NCBI RefSeq assembly: GCF_039537965.1
Contig: NZ_BAABBM010000001.1
Span: 2,331,501-2,395,500 of the forward strand
Direction: 5' to 3'
DNA: 64,000 nucleotides
Source: Sphingomonas limnosediminicola
GTDB lineage: Bacteria; Pseudomonadota; Alphaproteobacteria; Sphingomonadales; Sphingomonadaceae
Shown here one piece after another: positions 44,038 to 52,922 of the stretch (position 1 is its first letter; every line of letters begins with the position of its first letter). The notes under the pieces were generated by a model. It saw only the letters and a list, made by a program, of their open reading frames with translations. It was not told the DNA's origin and made no database searches. The position numbers were made by a program, and so were the translations under genes.

Positions 44038-45323
44038 CCCGCGAACGGATCCCGGACGAGGATGGTGTCGTCGCGCTCCGGCGACGTGCTGACGAGCGCG
44101 ACCGGGCAGCGGATCAGCTCTTCGATGCGGCGCACATATTTGATCGCGCGTGCCGGCAGGTCGGCCCAGCTGCGCGCGCCGCGAGTCGAGCCCGGCCAGC
44201 CTTCGATTTCTTCGTAGACCGGCTCGACCCGCGACTGATCCGCGGCATGCGGCGGCAGGTGGTCGAATTCCTGACCGCCAATCCGATAGCCGGTGCAGAT
44301 CATCACTTTCTCGAAGCCGTCGAGGACGTCGAGCTTGGTGAGCGCGATGCCGGTCACGCCGCTGACCGCGACCGCCTGACGTACGAGCACCGCATCGAAC
44401 CAGCCGCAGCGGCGGCGGCGGCCGGTGACGGTGCCGAACTCATGTCCGCGCTCGCCCAAACGCTCGCCGACTTCATTGTCCTGCTCAGTCGGGAAGGGGC
44501 CTGAGCCGACGCGCGTCGTGTAGGCCTTGGTGATGCCGAGCACGAAGCCAGCCGCGGAAGGACCCATGCCGCTGCCCGAACCGGTGGTGCCGGCGACCGT
44601 GTTGGACGAAGTGACGAACGGATAGGTGCCGTGGTCGACGTCGAGAAGCACGCCCTGCGCGCCTTCGAACAGGATGCGGCGCCCGCGCGAGCGCGCCTCA
44701 TCCAGATCACGCCAGACGGGCTTGGCGAACTGAAGCACGAAATCGGCGATTTCGGCGAGATCGTTCTTGAGGCGCTCACGATCGACCGGCGGCTCGCCGA
44801 AGCCGGCGCGGAGCGCGTCGTGGTGGGCGCAGAGACGGTCGAGCTGTGGCCCGAGTTCGCCGAGGTGCGCGAGGTCGCACACACGGATGGCGCGGCGGCC
44901 GACCTTATCTTCGTAGGCTGGGCCTATGCCGCGTCGCGTGGTGCCGATCTTGCCGGCGCCACTCGCGTCCTCGCGGAGAGCATCTAGGTCGCGGTGAATG
45001 GGCAGGATGAGCGGGCAGGTCTCGGCAATCATCAGAACGTCAGGCGTCACATCGATGCCCATTTCGCGCATCCGAGTGACCTCGTCGCGAAGCGCCCACG
45101 GATCGAGCACGACGCCGTTACCGATGACGGATGGCGTGCCGCGAACGATGCCGCTCGGCAGCAGCGAGAGCTTGTAGGTCTTGTCGCCGACAACCAGCGT
45201 ATGCCCGGCGTTATGGCCGCCCTGGAAGCGCACCACCATGTCGGCCCGGCTCGCAAGCCAATCGACGATCTTGCCTTTGCCTTCGTCGCCCCACTGGGCG
45301 CCGATGACGGTCACGTTTCCCAC
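44034..45323 (-). CDS. purA: Adenylosuccinate synthetase
   Basis: 429 residues. First step of AMP branch of purine synthesis. [14 protein letters not shown] at residues 8-21, [22 protein letters not shown] and [21 protein letters not shown]. Typical length. ATG start with a ribosome site AAGGACTTAACG. Confidence 0.96.
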   Translation of the reverse strand: MGNVTVIGAQWGDEGKGKIVDWLASRADMVVRFQGGHNAGHTLVVGDKTYKLSLLPSGIVRGTPSVIGNGVVLDPWALRDEVTRMREMGIDVTPDVLMIAETCPLILPIHRDLDALREDASGAGKIGTTRRGIGPAYEDKVGRRAIRVCDLAHLGELGPQLDRLCAHHDALRAGFGEPPVDRERLKNDLAEIADFVLQFAKPVWRDLDEARSRGRRILFEGAQGVLLDVDHGTYPFVTSSNTVAGTTGSGSGMGPSAAGFVLGITKAYTTRVGSGPFPTEQDNEVGERLGERGHEFGTVTGRRRRCGWFDAVLVRQAVAVSGVTGIALTKLDVLDGFEKVMICTGYRIGGQEFDHLPPHAADQSRVEPVYEEIEGWPGSTRGARSWADLPARAIKYVRRIEELIRCPVALVSTSPERDDTILVRDPFAG

Positions 45324-45407
45324 GTTAAGTCCTTGCTACTTGAGGCCGGCCCGCTCCTAGGAGCGGAGGGGCAGCGCGTCTAGGCGGGAAGAGATTGTTG
45401 AACTTGC

Positions 45408-45433
45408 GGAACAGAAAACCGCGGTCGCGCGTA
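45408..45433 (+). promoter_or_regulatory. EcfG-like promoter for the repeat lipoprotein
   Basis: GGAAC-N17-CGTA, one base from GGAAC-N16/17-CGTT, 60 bases upstream of the lipoprotein ATG. Confidence 0.5.
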
Positions 45434-45493
45434 GTTGCGCTTCGTATCGTGCTCGAAAGCGCGAACGGCAGAACAACTACAGGGGAGTGAAAC

Positions 45494-45757
45494 GTGAAAA
45501 CCACCACCGTCCTAGCGATTGCCCTCGGTCTCGGCGCCCTCGCGGCGTGCAAGCAGAGCCCGACCGAGCAAACCGCCGACAATATCGAGGCGAACGCCGA
45601 GAACACGGCCGACACGATCGAGGCCAATGCCGACAACATGGCCGACAATGTTCAGGCGAATGCCGAGAACACGGCCGACGCCGTCCGCAACCAGGGCGAA
45701 GTCAAGGCTGACGCGGTCCGCAACGGCGCCGACGCCGACGGCAACAGCGCCAACTAA
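45494..45757 (+). CDS. Small lipoprotein made of 11-residue repeats
   Basis: 87 residues. Signal sequence with lipobox LAAC (C19), a short spacer, then five consecutive 11-residue units from residue 27 to 81: TADNIEANAEN, TADTIEANADN, MADNVQANAEN, TADAVRNQGEV, KADAVRNGADA. The 11-residue periodicity and Ala/Asn/Asp/Glu composition are those of LEA-type or apolipoprotein-like amphipathic helices, so a stress-related envelope helix is my inference. GGGGAG precedes the ATG; an EcfG-like promoter and a strong terminator make it a single-gene unit. Confidence 0.82.
   Translation: MKTTTVLAIALGLGALAACKQSPTEQTADNIEANAENTADTIEANADNMADNVQANAENTADAVRNQGEVKADAVRNGADADGNSAN
45572..45736 (+). repeat. Five 33-bp units encoding the 11-residue repeat
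   Basis: Tandem 33-base units in frame. The first and third keep near-identical DNA (GCGAACGCCGAGAACACGGC type segments), while later units have diverged. Expansion by unit duplication is likely. Confidence 0.75.
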
Positions 45758-45799
45758 TCGGTTCGGGTTCGGCCGCTCGCACGCAGGCGGTCTGACCCC

Positions 45800-45828
45800 A
45801 AGGGCGCCCTTTCGGGGGCGCCCTTTTT
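45800..45828 (+). terminator. Rho-independent terminator after the repeat lipoprotein
   Basis: AAGGGCGCCC-TTTCGG-GGGCGCCCTT followed by TTT: perfect 10-base stem with T-run. Confidence 0.92.
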
Positions 45829-45836
45829 CTTTGCGG

Positions 45837-47426
45837 TTAGAAGCTCAGCGGCACGACCTCGCGGACGCCCGGCAGTTCCCGGAGCTGGGCGGCCACCTCT
45901 CGCGTGATGGGGTCGTCGACGGCCACCAGTGCAACCGCTTCCCCCGCTTCCTTGCGGCGGCCAAGGTTGAAGGTGGCGATGTTGAGGCCGTTTTCGCCGA
46001 GCTCGGTGCCCAGCGCACCGATGAAGCCGGGTTGGTCGTTGTTGACGATGTAAATCATCTGGCCCGTCAGCTCGGCCTCCACGGGGATACCGAAGATCTT
46101 CACCAGCCGCGCGGCGCTATTTCCGAACAGGGTCCCTTCGACACGGCGCGGACCGTTGTCGGTGCCGGCGGTGACCGCAACCAGCGTGTGGTAGTCGCCT
46201 TCGCGCTCGGTGCGGATTTCGCGCACGCCGATTCCGCGCTCCTTCGCCAGGAAGGGCGCGTTGACCATGTTCACCGTATCCGACCAACTGCGCATGATGC
46301 CGGCAAGCACCGCGCCGGAGATCGGCTTGATGTTTAGCTCGGCGGCGGCGCCTTCAACTTCGATGTCGATCGAGCGGATTTCGGTGCCGGCGATCTGCCC
46401 GAGCAGGCGGCCGAGCTTTTCCGCGAGCGCCATGTAAGGCTTCAGCCGCGGCGCTTCCTCGGCCGAGAGCGACGGCACGTTCACCGCATTTGTGATGCCG
46501 CCGAGTAGCAGGAAGTCGCTCATCTGCTCCGCGACCTGGATCGCGACATTCACCTGCGCCTCGTTGGTCGACGCGCCGAGGTGCGGGGTGCAGATCAGGC
46601 CCGGCGTGCCGAACAGCGCATTTTCCTTCGCCGGTTCCTGCGCGAACACGTCGAGAGCGGCGCCGGCAATGTGGCCGCTTTCTAGGCCTTCCTTCAACGC
46701 CGCCTCGTCAATCAGGCCGCCGCGGGCGCAATTGACAATGCGAACACCCTTTTTGGTCTTCGCCAGCGCTTCACGCGACAGGATCCCACGCGTCTGGTCA
46801 GTCAGCGGCGTGTGCAGCGTGATGAAGTCGGCGCGCGGCAACAGCTCGTCGAGCTCGACCTTCTCGACGCCAAGCTCGACGGCGCGTTCGGGCGACAGGA
46901 AGGGGTCGTAAGCGACGACCTTCATCTTGAGCCCATGCGCGCGGTCGGCGACGATCGATCCGATATTGCCGCAGCCGATCAGGCCGAGCGTCTTGCCGGC
47001 CAGCTCGACGCCCATGAAGCGGTTCTTTTCCCACTTGCCGGCCTGCGTCGACTGGTCGGCCTGCGGGATTTCGCGGGCGAGCGCGAACAGCATGGCGATC
47101 GCATGCTCCGCAGTCGTGATCGAATTGCCGAAGGGCGTGTTCATGACGACGATACCGCGCGCGGATGCGGCCGGCACGTCGATCGTATCGACGCCGATTC
47201 CGGCCCGGCCGATCACCTTCAGCCGCGGCAGCGCCGCATCCATGATCGCCGCGCTGATCTTCGCCGAGCTGCGCACTGCGATGCCGTCGTAGTCATGGAC
47301 GATCGCCTGCAGATCTTCCGGCGACAGACCGGACTTCTCGTCGACCTGAATGCCGCGTTCGCGAAAGATCGCTGCGGCGCGCGGATCCATCTTGTCTGCA
47401 ATGAGAACGCGTACTTGCTCGGTCAC
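45837..47426 (-). CDS. serA: D-3-phosphoglycerate dehydrogenase (long form)
   Basis: 529 residues. First step of serine synthesis. NAD motif [17 protein letters not shown] near residue 147, catalytic R in [12 protein letters not shown] in the QEPAKEN region and H in TPHLGAS. Then the allosteric-substrate-binding domain (about 320-450) and a C-terminal ACT domain ([20 protein letters not shown]). The GTG at 47426 overlaps the serC stop (GTGA). Confidence 0.95.
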   Translation of the reverse strand: MTEQVRVLIADKMDPRAAAIFRERGIQVDEKSGLSPEDLQAIVHDYDGIAVRSSAKISAAIMDAALPRLKVIGRAGIGVDTIDVPAASARGIVVMNTPFGNSITTAEHAIAMLFALAREIPQADQSTQAGKWEKNRFMGVELAGKTLGLIGCGNIGSIVADRAHGLKMKVVAYDPFLSPERAVELGVEKVELDELLPRADFITLHTPLTDQTRGILSREALAKTKKGVRIVNCARGGLIDEAALKEGLESGHIAGAALDVFAQEPAKENALFGTPGLICTPHLGASTNEAQVNVAIQVAEQMSDFLLLGGITNAVNVPSLSAEEAPRLKPYMALAEKLGRLLGQIAGTEIRSIDIEVEGAAAELNIKPISGAVLAGIMRSWSDTVNMVNAPFLAKERGIGVREIRTEREGDYHTLVAVTAGTDNGPRRVEGTLFGNSAARLVKIFGIPVEAELTGQMIYIVNNDQPGFIGALGTELGENGLNIATFNLGRRKEAGEAVALVAVDDPITREVAAQLRELPGVREVVPLSF

Positions 47427-48589
47427 GCCGTGGCCTCCCATGCCCAATCGAGCCAGGGCCCGAGCGCTTGAATGTCTGTGGTGTCGACAGTGGCGCCGCA
47501 CCAGATGCGAAGGCCAGGCGGCGCGTCGCGATAGGCGGTCACGTCATAGGCGGCGTCCTCACGCTCGAGCAGCTGGCCGAGCGATTTTTGCCGGACGCGG
47601 TTGCCTTCCTCGTCGGCGCGGTCGGCGAATTGCAGGCAGACCGACGTGTTCGAACGGATCGCCGGATCGCCCGCGAGATGGTCGATCCATGCGGACCGCT
47701 GCACCCACTCGTCGAGCGCGGCGGCATTGGCGTCGGCCCTGGCGATCAGGCCCGACAGGCCGCCGGCCTTTTCGGCCCATTCGAGGGCGAGCAGCCAGTC
47801 CTCGACGCACAGCATGCTCGGCGTGTTGATGGTTTCGCCGCGGAAGATTCCGTCGATCAGCTTGCCGCCTTTGGTGAGGCGGAAAATCTTCGGGAGCGGA
47901 CGCGCAGCGGGCTCGCGCTCAAGCCGCTCGATGGCGCGCGGGCTGAGCACGATCATGCCGTGCGCGGCCTCGCCGCCGAGCGCCTTTTGCCAGCTGAAGG
48001 TTCCGACATCGATCTTCGCCCAGTCGATGTCCTGTGCGAAGGCGGCCGACGTCGCGTCGCAGATGCTGAGGCCCGTGCGATCTGCGGCGATCCAGTCGGC
48101 ATCGGGAACGCGGACGCCGCTGGTCGTGCCGTTCCAAGTAAATACCACGTCGCGCGCCGGATCGATGCCGGACAGGTCTGCGATCTCGCCATAATCGGCC
48201 GTGCGAATGTCGGCGTTCAGCTTGAGCTGCTTGGCGACGTCGGTGACCCAGCCGGCGCCGAAGCTCTCCCACGCCAGTATGGTGACAGGGCGGGTGCCGA
48301 GCAGCGACCAGATCGCCATCTCCATCGCGCCGGTGTCGGACGCGGGGACAATGCCGAGCTTGTAGTCGGCCGGCAGTTCCAGCAGCGCGTGAGTGCGATC
48401 GATCGCTTCGGCCAGCAGCTTCTTCCCGACGCTCCCGCGGTGGGAGCGGCCGAGTGCACGCTCGCTGAGCAATGTCGGGTTCCACCCCGGCGGCTTGGCG
48501 CACGGGCCGGACGAGAAAAACGGTCTGGCGGGTTTGGTGGCGGGTTTCGCCGGGCGCACTACGGCCCCGGGTTCGGCAACTTCAGTCAA
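47423..48589 (-). CDS. serC: Phosphoserine aminotransferase
   Basis: 388 residues. Second step of serine synthesis. Early [46 protein letters not shown] and the PLP lysine in [14 protein letters not shown]. Alphaproteobacterial SerC type. A TTG at 48589 (AGGAG seven bases before) is the best start; the longer frame upstream is unsupported. Leads the serC-serA operon. Confidence 0.92.
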   Translation of the reverse strand: MTEVAEPGAVVRPAKPATKPARPFFSSGPCAKPPGWNPTLLSERALGRSHRGSVGKKLLAEAIDRTHALLELPADYKLGIVPASDTGAMEMAIWSLLGTRPVTILAWESFGAGWVTDVAKQLKLNADIRTADYGEIADLSGIDPARDVVFTWNGTTSGVRVPDADWIAADRTGLSICDATSAAFAQDIDWAKIDVGTFSWQKALGGEAAHGMIVLSPRAIERLEREPAARPLPKIFRLTKGGKLIDGIFRGETINTPSMLCVEDWLLALEWAEKAGGLSGLIARADANAAALDEWVQRSAWIDHLAGDPAIRSNTSVCLQFADRADEEGNRVRQKSLGQLLEREDAAYDVTAYRDAPPGLRIWCGATVDTTDIQALGPWLDWAWEATA

Positions 48590-48965
48590 TCTGACTCTCC
48601 TCTCAGAGAGCTCGCGCCGCGTTGGGACGGCGTGGCCCGCGGCTGCTTGTAAGGCCGATTGCGGCGGTCGCAAGGCAGCGCGAAAGAATCGCATTGCTGC
48701 ACTGCACAACAGACTGAAATCGCTCGAATCTGCCTCGGAAACCGCCTCGATCCATCCGTTCATCCCGCTAAGCGGCTCGATTCATCCCACCACAGGGAAC
48801 CCAAGGTTGAATTTGTTTACCAAGTCCGCGCAGTCTGCGGCTTCGTCAGCACGGGATTGGGCAATTCCAATGCGTGGCGAGGGGCTGGGGAGCTCCTGAT
48901 AATTGTGGAAACCGGGTCCGGCGAACCGTTTGTTCGCGTGCCCGGGAGCTGTGGAGCGGGTTAAA
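48590..48965. other. Intergenic region between divergent serC and M23 peptidase
   Basis: 376 bases without a convincing gene. It holds a PhaR-like motif at 48694-48709 and a small inverted repeat CCGC-GCAGTCT-GCGG near 48830. A 101-codon frame at 48659-48964 has no ribosome site or recognisable composition. It is presumably the promoter region for both genes. Confidence 0.65.
48694..48709. promoter_or_regulatory. PhaR-like TGCA-rich motif
   Basis: TTGCTGCACTGCACAA; 11 of 13 bases match the reverse complement of the site before the phasin gene. About 105 bases upstream of serC and 257 bases upstream of the M23 peptidase. Confidence 0.4.
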
Positions 48966-50018
48966 ATGACGCAAGTTTTGGCGGTGACAACGACATTGTT
49001 CCGCGATCGCGACCTGTTCGTCCATGACGGATCGAGGCTGCGCCGTTTCCGTGTTTCCGCCCCGGTTCAGGCCGGGTTTTTTGTGGTCCTGCTCGGGCTC
49101 GTCGCCTGGGCCAGCTTTGCCACCACCCAGCTCCTCACGCGCTCCAACGGTCTTAGCTCCCTCGCCAGCCTCTCCGCCGCCACTGAAGCCCGCGCTCGCC
49201 AGATCGAGCAGCGCCAGGCGCTTATCGAAGCAGCGCTCAGCGGCCAAAAGATCGATCCCAAGCTCATTGCCGCGGCCGCCGATGGCCGCATCGCAAATGA
49301 CGGCCCGCTTGCGCGCGTCGAAGCGCAGCAACTCGAACAAGCCGCGCTCGTCGCCAAGGCACTCGACGTTCGTTACCAGGTCACTGCGGCCGAGCTGAAG
49401 CGGCTCGGCATCGCCCCGGCTCGGGTCGGCAGTCAGGAAGGCGTCGGCGGCCCGTTCGAGAGCGCCGGCAACGCGACCTTCAAGCAGCTGTTCAACAGCT
49501 GGAAGAAGCTTGACCAGCTCCAGGACGGCGTGATCGCGGTTCCCTCGGACAAGCCGGTTAAGCTCGACGTTTCGTTCACCAGCGGCTTCGGCGTCCGCTC
49601 CGATCCGTTCCACGCTGGCGCCGCCATGCATCCCGGCATCGACCTCGCCGGCAGCTACGGCACGCCGATTTATGCGACTGCCGACGGCACCGTGCTTCGC
49701 GCGGGCTGGAATAGCGGTGGCTACGGCAATCTGGTCGAGATCGACCACGGCCGAGGCATCACCACTCGCTACGGCCACATGTCGGCCATCCTGGTCCAGG
49801 CCGGACAGCATATTACTCGCGGCATGCAGATCGGCCGCATGGGCTCGACCGGGCGTTCGACCGGCAACCACCTGCACTATGAAGTGCGGATCGACGGCCG
49901 CGCCGTGAACCCGATCCCCTTCATGAAGTCGACCGACTATGTCCTCGCCATGCAGCGCCGTTCGGGCGCCGCCTCGATGGACCAGGTCGCGATCGGCGGA
50001 CCGAACGCCGGGCGTTAA
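48966..50018 (+). CDS. M23 family metallopeptidase (membrane-anchored)
   Basis: 350 residues. One N-terminal membrane helix (about 37-57), a helical coiled-coil stretch (70-135), then the LytM/M23 domain with zinc ligands H222 and D226 (HPGIDLAG) and H302/H304 (HLHYEV). All are intact, so it probably is an active D,D-endopeptidase on peptidoglycan. Starts at ATG 48966 (MTQVLAVTTTLF). Confidence 0.9.
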   Translation: MTQVLAVTTTLFRDRDLFVHDGSRLRRFRVSAPVQAGFFVVLLGLVAWASFATTQLLTRSNGLSSLASLSAATEARARQIEQRQALIEAALSGQKIDPKLIAAAADGRIANDGPLARVEAQQLEQAALVAKALDVRYQVTAAELKRLGIAPARVGSQEGVGGPFESAGNATFKQLFNSWKKLDQLQDGVIAVPSDKPVKLDVSFTSGFGVRSDPFHAGAAMHPGIDLAGSYGTPIYATADGTVLRAGWNSGGYGNLVEIDHGRGITTRYGHMSAILVQAGQHITRGMQIGRMGSTGRSTGNHLHYEVRIDGRAVNPIPFMKSTDYVLAMQRRSGAASMDQVAIGGPNAGR

Positions 50019-50067
50019 TCTGCCGCCTGACATTGCCCGGCGCCCTGCCGCTCCCTATCTCCCCAGC

Positions 50068-50394
50068 GTGAGCAACATCATTCTCACCGAAAGCGCTGCA
50101 AAGCGCGTGGCCTGGATTGCCGAGCGCCAGTCGAGGCCGGCTATCCTGCGGCTTGCCGTCGATGGCGGCGGCTGCGCAGGCTTCACCTATAAGTTCGAGC
50201 TCGCCGCGCAGGCGGACGCTGACGACGAAGTCGCCGAGACCGATGGCGTGAAGCTCGTCGTCGATCCGATCAGCCTCGACCTCGTTCGAGGATCGGCCGT
50301 GGATTTCGTCGAGGACCTTGGCGGTGCCGCGTTCAAGGTTACGAACCCAAACGCGCAATCCGGCTGCGGCTGCGGATCGTCCTTTAGCGTCTAA
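50068..50394 (+). CDS. erpA: A-type iron-sulfur carrier (ErpA/HesB family)
   Basis: 108 residues from a GTG start. Cluster ligands: one Cys in VDGGGCAGFTY and two in SGCGCGSSF at the C-terminus, as in ErpA and IscA. It carries [Fe-S] clusters to apoproteins. 49 bases after the M23 gene on the same strand. In many alphaproteobacteria this gene lies beside xth; here a micro-ORF/XRE module lies between. Confidence 0.92.
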   Translation: MSNIILTESAAKRVAWIAERQSRPAILRLAVDGGGCAGFTYKFELAAQADADDEVAETDGVKLVVDPISLDLVRGSAVDFVEDLGGAAFKVTNPNAQSGCGCGSSFSV

Positions 50395-50511
50395 TCAGCT
50401 GCCCAGCTGATCCTCCCCTGAAGTGCCGCCCCTTTTGGCAGGCGTGCGGAGAATGACGACAAATTGCGCCAGCGCGAGCACGATAGCGCCGATCATCAAA
50501 CCCATGAACAT
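50395..50511 (-). CDS. 38-residue membrane peptide
   Basis: ATG TTC ATG..., single hydrophobic helix (about residues 3-21, LMIGAIVLALAQFVVIL) followed by a short basic-polar tail. AAGGGA precedes the ATG by eight bases. The stop lies one base from the erpA stop (convergent). Small and unrecognised; membrane topology and ribosome site are the only evidence. Confidence 0.45.
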   Translation of the reverse strand: MFMGLMIGAIVLALAQFVVILRTPAKRGGTSGEDQLGS

Positions 50512-50592
50512 GACTTGTTCCCTTTACTCATACGGACCGCGGCCGCCCGGGCGACCGCGATGGCTGCATCACTGCTGTTGAAATGGCGGCGG

Positions 50593-50760
50593 TTAGAGCG
50601 CGCAGCTCTTCAGGCGCGGCCGGAGCACGCGACGAACCGCGTCGCGCTCCTCTTGTTGCCGCGCAGGCTCCGGCTTCTCAGGCGCCTCGACGACGCCCCG
50701 CTCGACCGCTTTGGCCAAGGCGGCGCGCGCCAGGGCGAGATCTGACCATAACGGGCTCAT
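50593..50760 (-). CDS. 55-residue charged protein
   Basis: An amphipathic helix (WSDLALARAALAKAVERGVVE), a Pro/Glu segment and a second basic helix (EERDAVRRVLRPRLKSCAL). The ATG overlaps the stop of the upstream 34-residue gene (ATGA) and has GGAGG 10 bases before it. Unknown family. Confidence 0.5.
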   Translation of the reverse strand: MSPLWSDLALARAALAKAVERGVVEAPEKPEPARQQEERDAVRRVLRPRLKSCAL

Positions 50761-50861
50761 AGTGGGAAGGCCTCCACGCCGGTGATGAACTGGGCCATCA
50801 GAAGGACTGCCGTGACGACCGCCATCCCCCCGAATCCCGTGCGCGCCCTGTCGTTGAGCAT
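50757..50861 (-). CDS. 34-residue single-helix membrane peptide
   Basis: A short polar start (MLNDRARTGFGG) and one hydrophobic helix (MAVVTAVLLMAQFITGV). GGGGGA lies eight bases before the ATG and the stop overlaps the next ATG. It heads a mini-operon divergent from the XRE regulator gene. Confidence 0.5.
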   Translation of the reverse strand: MLNDRARTGFGGMAVVTAVLLMAQFITGVEAFPL

Positions 50862-50988
50862 CTCGTAAGTCCCCCGATGTCTCGCTGATTTCTCGGGTGC
50901 ATCTCGCTCCGATCAGGGATTCGCGCCATGGGAAAGTCTTGGAAATGCTCGCCTTACTTGTGCGGCAGGCGTGCGGACCGTTGACGGC

Positions 50989-51018
50989 ATGTGCCGAAAT
51001 GTGCGGAGATGTGCGGAG
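50989..51018. repeat. Three tandem 10-bp repeats before the XRE gene
   Basis: ATGTGCCGAA / ATGTGCGGAG / ATGTGCGGAG, exactly 10 bases apart, 17 bases before the XRE ATG. Related GTGCGG units occur at 50960-50976. One-turn spacing suggests an operator array for the regulator. Confidence 0.6.
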
Positions 51019-51035
51019 CGCTCGGGGGCGAGTCC

Positions 51036-51764
51036 ATGAACGAACTTTCGGTCGAAGGTAGCAACAGTGTCGCGTTGCAGGTGCGGGAGGAACTCGCGCG
51101 CCGGCGCCTGTCGCGGCAGTGGCTGGCAGACGAAGCGAAGATTAGCCTGTCGACCTTGGAAAAGGCGCTTGCGGGCAGCCGGCCGTTCACTTTTTCTACC
51201 GTGGTCCGGATCGAGGATGCGCTCGGCACCAGCCTCAGGTCGCGCAGCGAGAACGGCGTGCGGATGCTCGCGCCGGAATCGATGGGCGCTTACGCCCGCG
51301 CTGCCGTGCAGTGGCTTGAAGGCACATACCTGACGCTGCGACCGTCGTTCAGCGAAGCGGGCGCGGTCTTCGCTTACCTGACCTCGGTCGACTGGGACGA
51401 CGACAAGGGCCACCTGGTTTTCAGCGAGGCATCGCGCACCGACAGCGAATATGAGCAGAAGGGCTTCGTTTCCTTTCCCAACATTTCCGGAGCCATCTAT
51501 CTCGTGACGATCAGCGAGGGGCAGTACCGGATGGCGCTGCTCAACCGTCCGTCGGGCGGGGGCTTGAGTGGCATCCTGCTGACGCTCGCGGCGGGGGAGG
51601 GGGCGCAGCTGACACCGGCGGCCGTACCGATCTCGCTGACGTCGACACGTGGCAACACCGATGCGGCGGTCGGCGTCATCCGCGACGGGCACGAATGCTA
51701 CGAGGAATATCGCGCCTGCGTCGATCGCATCACCCAACGCTGCTACGCGCGCTTCCCTGCCTAA
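51036..51764 (+). CDS. XRE-type helix-turn-helix regulator with novel C-terminal domain
   Basis: 242 residues. N-terminal HTH at about residues 10-65 (VREELARRRLSRQWLADEAKISLSTLEKALAG). Residues about 75-242 form a beta-rich domain I do not recognise (FSEAGAVFAYLTSVDWDDDKGHL, VSFPNISGAIYLV), perhaps a ligand sensor. Preceded by the decamer array and divergent from the micro-ORFs, which makes autoregulation plausible. Confidence 0.8.
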   Translation: MNELSVEGSNSVALQVREELARRRLSRQWLADEAKISLSTLEKALAGSRPFTFSTVVRIEDALGTSLRSRSENGVRMLAPESMGAYARAAVQWLEGTYLTLRPSFSEAGAVFAYLTSVDWDDDKGHLVFSEASRTDSEYEQKGFVSFPNISGAIYLVTISEGQYRMALLNRPSGGGLSGILLTLAAGEGAQLTPAAVPISLTSTRGNTDAAVGVIRDGHECYEEYRACVDRITQRCYARFPA

Positions 51765-51788
51765 GCTCGCGCGGCTAAGCGCCGCTCG

Positions 51789-52562
51789 ATGAAGCTTGCG
51801 ACATACAACCTCAACGGCATCCGTGCGCGCCTGCCGCGGCTCATCGAATGGCTGGATCGCGAGAAGCCCGACGTCGCCTGCCTGCAGGAACTGAAATGCG
51901 CGGATGAATCGCTGCCAATCGCCGATATCGAGGCGGCCGGTTACAGCGCGGTGTGGCATGGCCAAAAGGGTTTCAACGGCGTCGCCATCCTCGCCAAAGG
52001 CGACCAGCCGCAGCTGCGCCGCACGGGCCTTCCCGGCGATCCTGACGACACGCACAGCCGCTACATCGAAGCGGAGGTCGGCGGCATCATCGTCGCGTCG
52101 ATCTATCTCCCCAACGGTAATCCCGTCGGGACGGAGAAGTTTAAATACAAGTTGCGCTGGATGGATCGCCTGGAAGCGCATGCCCGCGAGTTGCTCGAAG
52201 ATGAGCGGCCGGTGCTGCTGTGCGGCGACTGGAACGTCGTGCCGGAGGACCGCGATGTCTTCTCCGTCCGAGCGACGCAGAATGACGCGGTGATGCAGCC
52301 CGAAGCGCGCCAGTCATGGCGCCGCATCATTCACCAAGGCTGGACCGATGCCCTGCGCGCGCTGCACCCGAACGAGGAAAAGCTCTACACCTTCTGGGAC
52401 TATACCGCCGGCTGCTGGCAGCGCGATCTCGGCTTCAGGCTGGATCACCTGCTCTGCTCGCCCGAGGCGACGGACCGGCTGCTCGGCGCTGGCGTCGACC
52501 GCTGGGCGAGAGGCGAGGAGAAGGCCTCCGACCACGCGCCAACCTGGGTGACGCTGAGCTAA
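51789..52562 (+). CDS. xth: Exodeoxyribonuclease III
   Basis: 257 residues, AP endonuclease/3'-exonuclease for base-excision repair. Motifs: LATYNLNGIRARL, CLQELKC (metal Glu), GDWNVVPEDRDV, LGFRLDHLLCS and the final SDHAPTWVTL. All catalytic residues are visible. 24 bases after the XRE gene. Confidence 0.95.
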   Translation: MKLATYNLNGIRARLPRLIEWLDREKPDVACLQELKCADESLPIADIEAAGYSAVWHGQKGFNGVAILAKGDQPQLRRTGLPGDPDDTHSRYIEAEVGGIIVASIYLPNGNPVGTEKFKYKLRWMDRLEAHARELLEDERPVLLCGDWNVVPEDRDVFSVRATQNDAVMQPEARQSWRRIIHQGWTDALRALHPNEEKLYTFWDYTAGCWQRDLGFRLDHLLCSPEATDRLLGAGVDRWARGEEKASDHAPTWVTLS

Positions 52563-52599
52563 GCTGTCGCGTTAGCGGCGCATCGGATCCGACTACCGA

Positions 52600-52755
52600 T
52601 CAGGCGTCGAGAAACTTCCGTCCCAGCACCCGTTCGCAAATCGCGTCGCCGATGGTGACTTCGCCACGACGCAACTGGTCCATGTCCAGCGAACTGCAGG
52701 GAATGCGGGAAATTTCAATGTACCGCTCGCATCGAGCGCACATCGACACTTTCAT
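52600..52755 (-). CDS. 51-residue four-cysteine protein
   Basis: MKVSMCARCERYIEISRIPC, then a helical region with DQLRRGEVTIGDAICERVLG. Cysteines at 6, 9, 20 and 40 could bind Zn2+. GGAGG precedes the ATG by 13 bases, further than usual. Hypothetical; base use resembles the neighbours. Confidence 0.5.
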   Translation of the reverse strand: MKVSMCARCERYIEISRIPCSSLDMDQLRRGEVTIGDAICERVLGRKFLDA

Positions 52756-52922
52756 CACGGCCACTTCGCCTCCGCTCTATCCACGCCCCGCATTCAGAAC
52801 ATCGGCTGAGTAACACCTGCGCGCGCCGGTGCCTAACGTCGCGCGGCCGTGGGTCGCAAATCGCTCAAAAGACTGCCACAATCCGGTTAAGGGCAGAGTC
52901 TCAAGCGGCTCGAGTGGGGGGA

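Noticed and set aside
48735..48765. GGAAA-N15-CGTT upstream of M23 as an EcfG promoter
   Set aside because: Both the -35 base and the spacing are off the consensus.
48659..48964. A 101-codon frame in the serC/M23 interval
   Set aside because: No ribosome site, no recognisable sequence, and it covers the regulatory motifs.
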